Of a stretch of 7,207 bases of DNA, positions 1 through 5,134 are shown piece by piece. Source of the stretch: Holosporales bacterium (GTDB lineage Bacteria > Pseudomonadota > Alphaproteobacteria > BNTO01). The stretch lies in the NCBI GenBank assembly GCA_031265645.1, contig JAISCJ010000081.1, forward strand, positions 1 through 7,207, written 5' to 3'. The position numbers and the translations under genes are program-made. How positions within the stretch are numbered: the stretch's first letter is position 1; every line of letters starts with the position of its first letter. Under the pieces are notes generated by a model. The model saw nothing but the letters and a program-made list of their open reading frames with translations. It searched no databases and was not told the DNA's origin.

Positions 1-2
1 CA

Positions 3-287
3 GAAGAACGGCAGGAACCTGAGATTTTAAAAGCACTGGCTCAAGCTGAAGTTTGGATAGATGAAATTCGCTGCGGAAAATATGCATCGTATCAGGAAAT
101 CGCCGATGCGCGTAATTTACCGGAAGAATATATTCGTCGTGGCTCATACCTGGCTTTTCTAGCTCCAAAAATAAAAGAAGCGATTATTAATGGCCAGTTG
201 TCCCCGAAATTTACACTGCGTGATTTCAATCGCAAGTATCCGGCACGCGATTGGGACGAGCAAGAAGCCCATTTTCTGAATGGCTAG
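3..287 (+). CDS. Serine site-specific recombinase, C-terminal fragment (5' end outside window)
   Basis: Ninety-four codons are open from the left edge to TAG at 285-287. The translation has the layout I know from the C-terminal region of resolvase/invertase-family recombinases: a helix 'ILKALAQAEVW', then 'GKYASYQEIADARNLPEEYI' resembling a helix-turn-helix, then 'LAFLAPKIKEAIINGQL', and the terminal 'W.EQ' element ('DWDEQEAHF'). The usual family form is 'RYASI.EIA....I..SYV.R.L.L..LAPDIVEAIL.G'. These proteins cut and rejoin DNA through an N-terminal catalytic serine, which would lie left of the window, so activity cannot be judged. The gene runs toward a tRNA-Val 3' end about 350 bp away, a common setting for integrated elements. 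No repeat of the tRNA 3' end is visible here. The family call is from remembered consensus, not a search. Confidence 0.8.
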   Translation, partial: EERQEPEILKALAQAEVWIDEIRCGKYASYQEIADARNLPEEYIRRGSYLAFLAPKIKEAIINGQLSPKFTLRDFNRKYPARDWDEQEAHFLNG

Positions 288-315
288 GATTTCTGACCTT
301 TTCTAAAAAAATCAA

Positions 316-492
316 TCAAACAAAACGTTCTGCACCTGGTTGAATGGTTCGCAAATTAACCACCCTCACCAAGGTACGAATAATTTTAGTAAAAATTGCC
401 ATTAAACCCAGCAGAACCAAGGTGTCCAGGGCTTCAGACAGAGACCGATTCTGACCCGTAGGCAGCGGAGACAATTCGGTCTCCGCTAGCAT
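316..492 (-). CDS. Possible small single-pass membrane protein (hypothetical)
   Basis: A 58-codon frame starts at ATG 490-492; an in-frame GTG at 502-504 would add four residues. It ends at 316. The middle ('LDTLVLLGLMAIFTKII') could be one transmembrane helix followed by a basic tail ('RTLVRVVNLR'). The stretch before the ATG is G-rich but has no clean Shine-Dalgarno. I recognise no family. A perfect 9-bp hairpin (464-487) falls inside its first codons, which argues that this DNA may serve a structural role and that the ORF may be chance. It is the only plausible gene between the recombinase end and the tRNA. Confidence 0.25.
   Translation of the reverse strand: MLAETELSPLPTGQNRSLSEALDTLVLLGLMAIFTKIIRTLVRVVNLRTIQPGAERFV
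441..487. repeat. Two mutually exclusive hairpins sharing one arm
   Basis: AGCGGAGAC (464-472) and GTCTCCGCT (479-487) form a perfect 9-bp stem with a 6-nt loop (AATTCG). The right arm can instead pair through TCGGTCTC (476-483) with GAGACCGA (441-448), a perfect 8-bp stem. The two structures cannot form together. Neither is followed by a T-run on either strand, so an intrinsic terminator is unlikely. It lies in the spacer between the recombinase gene and the tRNA. The function is unknown. Confidence 0.6.
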
Positions 493-508
493 AAAAACAC
501 CCACATCC

Positions 509-616
509 GGGTCACGGAGACGACTTTTATAAAATTATCTGAAAATTCAAGATACGCTACACCCCGCAAAACATAGGGTTTTCGGTCCTGGAAATTGCCA
601 AAAGTCTCCATGACCC
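509..616. repeat. 13-bp imperfect inverted repeat with 82-bp spacer
   Basis: GGGTCACGGAGAC (509-521) pairs with GTCTCCATGACCC (604-616) at 12 of 13 positions. The GGAGAC core also occurs in the hairpin at 464-487, so the recombinase-to-tRNA spacer contains a small family of related arms. Such arrangements can be recombinase binding sites or element ends, but nothing here proves that. Confidence 0.55.
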
Positions 617-626
617 TTACGTACCT

Positions 627-633
627 AAAAAAA
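627..633 (-). terminator. T7 tract just downstream of tRNA-Val, possible transcript end
   Basis: Reading the minus strand, the encoded CCA of the tRNA is followed after two bases by seven T residues. The acceptor/T-arm fold of the tRNA could act as the stem of a simple terminator. No separate hairpin precedes the T-run. Confidence 0.3.
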
Positions 634-635
634 TC

Positions 636-710
<75 letters not shown>

Positions 711-723
711 CCTTCATCTGTCT

Positions 724-752
724 TTTCTAGCAAATTATTGCAACTTGCGCAA
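724..752 (-). promoter_or_regulatory. Possible sigma70-type promoter for tRNA-Val
   Basis: On the minus strand TTGCGC (plus 747-752) lies exactly 17 bp before TAGAAA (plus 724-729), which is 13 bp before the tRNA 5' end. The -10 matches TATAAT at four of six bases and the -35 matches TTGACA at three of six. Spacing and position fit a short tRNA leader; the box matches are modest. Confidence 0.4.
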
Positions 753-837
753 CTTGAGGACATCGAGTGTCAACAATCGTCAATCAGAAGTTTTAACTAA
801 ATAGGGATCGACCTCGCGGACACTATACATATCCTAT

Positions 838-899
838 ATGAAACACACAGGATAAAACCATTTGCAGGGATTTGTTCATGAAATAATCCTGTGTTTCAT
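838..899. repeat. Long imperfect inverted repeat downstream of the LRR gene
   Basis: ATGAAACACACAGGAT (838-853) and ATCCTGTGTTTCAT (886-899) are complementary over 14 bp, with a 2-nt bulge in the left arm and a 32-nt loop. It sits 20-80 bp beyond the LRR stop codon, where a terminator would be expected, but no T-run follows on the minus strand. It may stabilise the mRNA 3' end or be a remnant of a small mobile element. Nothing else is recognisable in the 208-bp spacer 711-918 apart from the tRNA promoter. Confidence 0.6.
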
Positions 900-918
900 C
901 TGGGAGCACTATATAAAC

Positions 919-2082
919 TTATGCGTGGTCCAGCACTATAGGAGGGTTTATGGTTATCGCAGAATAAATTTCTAAAACGCGAGAACCCTCTCTCAACACG
1001 CAGCCAGGAGCGAAAACTATGCAATTTAGATTTTTGCACATCGCAAAACAGTCAAATTCTAAATATTGAAGAGACTTAGGAAAGCTTATAAATAGTAGAG
1101 ATATACAAGAATCGAAGGTACCCGCGCCAACGCTTGCTAAACAAGAGTCTATAGCAAAAGTCAGCGTTTGCAGATTTTGACAAAGATTAAAACAATATCT
1201 GCCGACCCACTTAACTCTACCCGGAATTAATATTTTTATTAAAGACAAATTCATATTAAAAGCGTTCTCTCCAATTTTCATTAAATTAGAACATTTTTCT
1301 AATTCCACTGTATGTAGTTTTTTGCACTCACAAAAACAAGAAGACTCTATTAACTCCAACAAGGACTCGGCATTAAATCTTACTGAGCACAGATTATGAC
1401 AGCGTAAAAAACATTCTTGGAATAAAGTCGTAACACAATTCGGAATAGTAATATTTTTTAAAGATTTACAATTGCTAAAAGCCTTCGATCCAATTGATCT
1501 TAATTGAGAACCTTCTTCAAAAACCACGCTAGATAGACGCGAACAGGAAAAAAAGCACTCCCTGCCCAAATGCGTTACGCTAGACGGGATGAAAATTTGC
1601 GACAATTGCAAACATCCAAAAAAAGCATGATCACAAATTGTTTCCAGCGTAGGCATAAATTCAAACGCTACGAACTTTAATTCAAAACGACAGCTCAAAC
1701 ATCCTTCACCTAAATTCACGACGCTTCCCGGAATAACAATGCATGGCATTGAGTATTGTCCGCAAGCATAATTTTCAAAGGTGGTGACATAGAGTATTTT
1801 GCCACCTATTGCAATTACGTTTCTGGGAAAAGAATTGCACGTAGGATTAACAAGGGTGATATTGCAAATGTTGTTCACATCAATATTGTAGGAATCGATT
1901 GAAATCACATTATCTTGTGGCGGCATAGTACTCGCCATTTCGGGAATAAACTGCGTTAACGCAGCCATTACTATACCCAAGCGTCGAATGTTTACAAAAC
2001 TATTGTGAACAGAACCTGCGGGGAATGTCGATGTGGGAATATGGAATCTTTCAGAGATGGGATACATAAATATTTTTTTCAT
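919..2082 (-). CDS. Cysteine-rich BspA/LRR_5-type leucine-rich-repeat protein
   Basis: 387 residues. From about residue 115 to 360 the protein is built of repeats of about 23 residues with the pattern L..I...AF..C..L..I.IP.SV..LG..CF..C..L..V.F, typical of the LRR_5 (BspA/TpLRR) family, which forms a curved solenoid for protein or surface binding. Examples are 'SQIFIPSSVTHLGRECFFSC' near 161-180 and 'KNITIPNCVTTLFQECFLRC' near 209-228. I count 27 cysteines, mostly at fixed repeat positions. Residues 31-53 (RRLGIVMAALTQFIPEMAS) could be a signal-type hydrophobic stretch preceded by a long basic N-region; a later start is possible. ATG 2082 is chosen because minus-strand GGA lies 5 nt upstream. 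The gene follows rsmH on the same strand after 53 bp and may be cotranscribed. Such proteins are often surface adhesins or host-directed effectors; that role is inferred. Confidence 0.85.
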   Translation of the reverse strand: MKKIFMYPISERFHIPTSTFPAGSVHNSFVNIRRLGIVMAALTQFIPEMASTMPPQDNVISIDSYNIDVNNICNITLVNPTCNSFPRNVIAIGGKILYVTTFENYACGQYSMPCIVIPGSVVNLGEGCLSCRFELKFVAFEFMPTLETICDHAFFGCLQLSQIFIPSSVTHLGRECFFSCSRLSSVVFEEGSQLRSIGSKAFSNCKSLKNITIPNCVTTLFQECFLRCHNLCSVRFNAESLLELIESSCFCECKKLHTVELEKCSNLMKIGENAFNMNLSLIKILIPGRVKWVGRYCFNLCQNLQTLTFAIDSCLASVGAGTFDSCISLLFISFPKSLQYLEFDCFAMCKNLNCIVFAPGCVLREGSRVLEIYSAITINPPIVLDHA

Positions 2083-2135
2083 AACATTCCAATAAGAACA
2101 AACAGAATTAATAAATGCGCACTTTCAATCGAGTG

Positions 2136-3101
2136 CTAGGGCTTTTTAAAACTTAAACTAAATGCACGCATTCTCGCAGATCGGCTTCTTGGGTTTGTTC
2201 GCAATTCGTCTGCACTGGGCATGATTACATGGTGATGCAGTGATGTGATTGTAACCGTGTATTCCTGCGAATTTGGGACATACGAAGGCTCGTGCCTTTT
2301 ATTAGACATCCACCAATTTTTAACAATGCGGTCTTCCAAAGAGTGAAATGAAACCGTGATTACGGAAATTTGCTGAAGCTGCCGTGCCGCAACATCTTTG
2401 ACGATTGAGTCCAAAGCTGTTTGAATCTCGCGCAGTTCGTCGTTTATAAAAATTCGTAGCGCTTGAAATGTTTTCGTCGCCGGGTCAATCGCTCCGGCGT
2501 GTCGTACAACAGAACGGATAATTTCAGCAAGCTCAAAAGTCGTATTAATTGGGCGCTCCCGACGTCGGCGAACAATCGCATTGCTTATTTTTTTTGCATA
2601 TGGCTCATCGCCGTACACGTTGATAATGCGAGCCAAATCTGACTCCGCATATGTATTTACGAGTTCACCTGCGGTAAGTTTAGGGGCCTGACCAATAATC
2701 TGAGGCGCACCGTTAGCTCCATCCATGCGCATATCCAGAGGTCCGTCATTTTGAAAAGAAAACCCCCGCTCGCCGTCTTCAAGTTGAAATGACGAAACGC
2801 CAAAATCAAAGACAACGCCAGAGTAATCGTGCTCAACCAAAACTTCCGCTATGCGTGCAAAATTTGTCAAAAAAAACGAAAAGTGCGCCCCATATTTATT
2901 TACAAATGGCTTTGCTCTTTCAAAAGCTGCTGGATCTCTGTCAATTGCAAGCACACGACTATTTGCTGCATGCTCGAAAATCGCGCGTGAATAGCCGCCT
3001 CCGCCAAACGTCGCATCAACATACGTATTCCCATCTTGCGGATTTAAGTATTCAATAACTTCGTTCCGCAAAACTGGAATATGTTCAGATTCGTGAGTCA
3101 T
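2136..3101 (-). CDS. rsmH: 16S rRNA (cytosine(1402)-N(4))-methyltransferase RsmH
   Basis: 321 residues, normal length. RsmH uses AdoMet to N4-methylate C1402 in the ribosomal P site, together with RsmI. Hallmarks, numbered from the chosen start: HIPVL (7-11), AdoMet loop DATFGGGGYS (29-38), DRDP (54-57), DFGVSS (99-104), RGFSF (112-116) with PLDMRMD (121-127), YGDE (163-166), TFQALRIFIND (211-221), SFHSLEDRIVK (251-261) and NPRSRSARMR (303-312). All catalytic-core motifs are present. A segment of about 10 extra residues follows MRMD (128-141). The ATG at 3101 is preferred: minus-strand GGA sits 7 nt upstream and the N-terminus then matches the family. The in-frame ATG at 3113 and GTG at 3146 would add 4 or 15 atypical residues. 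Usually rsmH precedes ftsL-ftsI-mur genes; here an LRR gene follows instead. Confidence 0.97.
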   Translation of the reverse strand: MTHESEHIPVLRNEVIEYLNPQDGNTYVDATFGGGGYSRAIFEHAANSRVLAIDRDPAAFERAKPFVNKYGAHFSFFLTNFARIAEVLVEHDYSGVVFDFGVSSFQLEDGERGFSFQNDGPLDMRMDGANGAPQIIGQAPKLTAGELVNTYAESDLARIINVYGDEPYAKKISNAIVRRRRERPINTTFELAEIIRSVVRHAGAIDPATKTFQALRIFINDELREIQTALDSIVKDVAARQLQQISVITVSFHSLEDRIVKNWWMSNKRHEPSYVPNSQEYTVTITSLHHHVIMPSADELRTNPRSRSARMRAFSLSFKKP

Positions 3102-3120
3102 AGTAGATTCCATAAAAATA

Positions 3121-3133
3121 AATGTAGTACATT
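3121..3133. promoter_or_regulatory. 13-bp palindrome in the divergent rsmH / nuoK-like spacer, possible operator
   Basis: AATGTA-G-TACATT is a perfect 6+1+6 inverted repeat. It lies 20 bp upstream of the rsmH ATG and 18 bp upstream of the nuoK-like ATG, where it could bind a dimeric regulator controlling both directions. The whole spacer is only 50 bp, so promoters must overlap it or the genes on either side. I could not pick convincing -35/-10 pairs. Short AT-rich palindromes can also occur by chance. Confidence 0.35.
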
Positions 3134-3151
3134 CCCAACGGAACACGCTTA

Positions 3152-3460
3152 ATGCAATTGGCTATGGCATATTACAATGATTTGGCTACGTTTGTCTTAT
3201 CGGTTGCGCTGTTCTCATTGTTAATAGGGTTGTTTGCAACCGCTATAACAAAGGGAATCGCATCAATTTTGTGGAGTGCGAGCTCATCTATGGCAAGCGT
3301 TATTGTCATGGTGTTTTTTTCGCACAAAAACAGAGACCCTCAGGGCAACGTATTCGCGATATGCGTAATGATGTTCTTGATTTGCTATGTGCTTGTTGGA
3401 GCAAGTTTACGCCTCGCTGCAACGAAAGATGATGGCACTACAAACTCTCAATCAGATTAG
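3152..3460 (+). CDS. nuoK-like: Diverged NuoK-like complex I membrane subunit lacking both key glutamates
   Basis: 102 residues with three transmembrane helices (about 11-30, 33-56, 66-88) and a polar tail, the size and topology of NuoK (100-102 aa). The best anchor is 'GNVFAICVMMFLICYVLVGA' (65-84), which fits the NuoK TM3 segment around its 'GQV' and 'IGLA' elements without gaps. In NuoK two buried glutamates (E36 and E72 in E. coli) carry protons across the membrane. By this alignment E72 becomes Tyr79 and E36 falls on Ala43 or Ser44. No acidic residue lies in the three helices; the only one between them is Asp62 in a loop. ATG 3152 is used, with GGA 9 nt upstream; an ATG four codons later is possible. 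The next gene starts 8 bp after the stop. The homology is distant; gene order K-L-M supports it strongly. MnhC of Mrp antiporters is a less likely alternative. Confidence 0.65.
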   Translation: MQLAMAYYNDLATFVLSVALFSLLIGLFATAITKGIASILWSASSSMASVIVMVFFSHKNRDPQGNVFAICVMMFLICYVLVGASLRLAATKDDGTTNSQSD

Positions 3461-3461
3461 G
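3459..3461 (+). promoter_or_regulatory. Ribosome binding site supporting the TTG start of the nuoL-like gene
   Basis: AGG overlapping the nuoK-like stop codon lies 7 nt before TTG 3469-3471. The next in-frame ATG is 20 codons downstream, inside the first hydrophobic region, so TTG is the better start. The overlap of stop codon and SD suggests translational coupling. Confidence 0.5.
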
Positions 3462-3468
3462 TATTCCG

Positions 3469-5130
3469 TTGAAAAATTTTACAGTTTTATATAGTTTCAT
3501 TCCATTCATTCTTGCAGACGCACTAACAATGCGCCGTGAGAGTTCGCTTAAGCTGCTTCGAGTTGCCCAATTGCTCGCGTGGGCCAGTTCAACCGCGCTG
3601 TGGCACAAAACAACTGCAGAAAGCGCTCCTTCATTCGCATCTCTTGCGGCTCTTAGTGCGTATGCGTATTCATTTATATCGACGATGTACGTGTTATTTG
3701 AATCAAACAAGCCGTCAACCACGGTAATTGTTCAAACGCAGTTTTCAACCTTTGCAGCCTTGTTGATTTGCTATAGCGAAAACATTTTTGCGATCGGAGC
3801 GGGGCTCATTTTTTACAGCACTCTGTCCTGGTTGGTTTATTCCAACGAGTTGCACAAAAAGCCGGCGGAAAAACTCTTTAGATCACAGATACTTGCAGAT
3901 CTATGTATCATTTTTGGCTTGCTAATTTTGACGATGACCGTTGGAATAACGTTTGCAACTGGAACAAAGTGGATTTTTCTTGCAGAACTTCTTTTTTTCA
4001 CAGGGCTCTTCGCAAAAATCGTTTCATTTATTACGATCACGAGCATCTACCCCTCATCTTCAATTTTTACGCACAAGGGACTTTTTATTGTTGCAATAAT
4101 CTTATTCGTGCGAGATGCATCATTCTTAAAAAATGAATATTATAATGTTGCCTTGCTGTGTCTTAGCAATGCGGGTTTTGTTTGGTTCAATATTGATGCG
4201 CTTCTTACGTCGAATATACGCAAAAGCGCTAGCTTGTTAAATTTTGGAGGAACAAGTTTTATTTTGTTTTTGCACTGCCTCTGCGACTCTGACATTACAA
4301 AACACATTTTTCTTGCATGTTTTTTTATCCAAGGTGGCATTTCGTTGTTAGCAGAAATCGTCATCCGAATTATGTCTGGAGAGTTGAACATTAAGAGGAT
4401 GGGCGGCATCAGGAAACACGCCCCCATAACATTTGCAATAACCGTATTAACCTTCGTTATTGCGATATTCATGATGATGGGAAACAATATTTTACTGCCA
4501 TATTTAAGCGCAATGCAGAGCTCTCCAAACAATTTATTCAAGACGTTCGCTATAGCGAACTACGCATTCTTTATTATTACGTACTGCTTTTGGATGATTC
4601 GATTCATGTTTTTTGTGTTCTTGGGGAAAAATCGTTCAAGCGAACAAGTTTTTGCGTACGTAAGAGAAGTCCACTGGGGAATGAAATTTCCCGCGATTGC
4701 ATGTTTAGTGTGTGCTTCAATGTTTCTAATAGGAAACTTACCACACGAATTAGAACTCGATCAAGCACGGGGATTTAGTAAAAATTCAAGTACATCAATG
4801 ACTCCAATACTTATTAGTGGAATATGCAGCTTATATGCGTTGTCCTTGCATGTTCTAAAGACGCGCAAATCGCTTACGGCAATAACGTTGTTAAGTCACG
4901 AATTATTCGAAAATGTGAAAACATTTATTATAAGTCGCTCTGCAGCTTACGGTTACAGTATGCTAAAAAATATTGCCTCGTTTTCACCGAAAATATTATC
5001 AAGCGCATATAGAAAAGCTTCGCTATTTTTCTTGGAAAAGTTGTACGCGGATAGCACAGCAGCGACCATCATATCTTTACTAGTTATCGTAATATTGTTA
5101 TTGTGTTGCGAAACACTGTCATCTATTTAA
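3469..5130 (+). CDS. nuoL-like: Diverged NuoL-like antiporter subunit of a complex I-type membrane arm
   Basis: 553 residues, about 14-16 transmembrane helices; NuoL is usually 610-650. Anchors against E. coli NuoL: 'SGELNIKRMGGIRKHAP' (303-319) fits the family HEQ(N/D)...KMGGLRK..P signature, 'CFWMIRFMFFVFLGK' (373-387) fits TFRMIFIVFHGK, and 'KLFRSQILADLCIIFGLLIL' (135-154) fits TM6 without gaps. Proton-path residues: TM5 E144 becomes Ile114, K342 becomes Gln288 (or Ile287), K399 becomes Tyr345/Leu346, and R175 becomes Ile141. Kept are TM7 K229 (Lys183), D178 (Asp144) and probably H254 (His202). The TM7-TM8 loop is about six residues shorter and the PTPVSALIHAA motif is mostly lost. The C-terminus has a polar stretch (about 465-530) and a final helix (531-548), perhaps a shortened lateral-helix anchor. 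TTG start; followed by the NuoM-like gene after 4 bp. No frameshift seen. Residue mapping is by eye. Confidence 0.7.
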   Translation: MKNFTVLYSFIPFILADALTMRRESSLKLLRVAQLLAWASSTALWHKTTAESAPSFASLAALSAYAYSFISTMYVLFESNKPSTTVIVQTQFSTFAALLICYSENIFAIGAGLIFYSTLSWLVYSNELHKKPAEKLFRSQILADLCIIFGLLILTMTVGITFATGTKWIFLAELLFFTGLFAKIVSFITITSIYPSSSIFTHKGLFIVAIILFVRDASFLKNEYYNVALLCLSNAGFVWFNIDALLTSNIRKSASLLNFGGTSFILFLHCLCDSDITKHIFLACFFIQGGISLLAEIVIRIMSGELNIKRMGGIRKHAPITFAITVLTFVIAIFMMMGNNILLPYLSAMQSSPNNLFKTFAIANYAFFIITYCFWMIRFMFFVFLGKNRSSEQVFAYVREVHWGMKFPAIACLVCASMFLIGNLPHELELDQARGFSKNSSTSMTPILISGICSLYALSLHVLKTRKSLTAITLLSHELFENVKTFIISRSAAYGYSMLKNIASFSPKILSSAYRKASLFFLEKLYADSTAATIISLLVIVILLLCCETLSSI

Positions 5131-5134
5131 GTCT

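Noticed and set aside
2789..3058. 89-codon plus-strand ORF
   Set aside because: It lies antisense inside rsmH, whose motifs are unmistakable; its composition is that of a reverse-frame shadow.
3102..3146. Longer RsmH N-terminus from GTG 3146 or ATG 3113
   Set aside because: The extra residues do not resemble the family N-terminus. ATG 3101 has a GGA at 7 nt spacing and gives the usual length.
4140..4541. 133-codon minus-strand ORF, and other minus-strand ORFs at 3438-3722, 3837-4046 and 5565-6021
   Set aside because: All are antisense to the continuous nuoL-like and nuoM-like frames and show no recognisable domain.
3536..5012. Short plus-strand ORFs in other frames within the nuoL-like gene (near 3536, 3903, 4590, 4824)
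   Set aside because: They overlap a 553-codon frame with clear NuoL signatures and lack ribosome binding sites; they are shadows.
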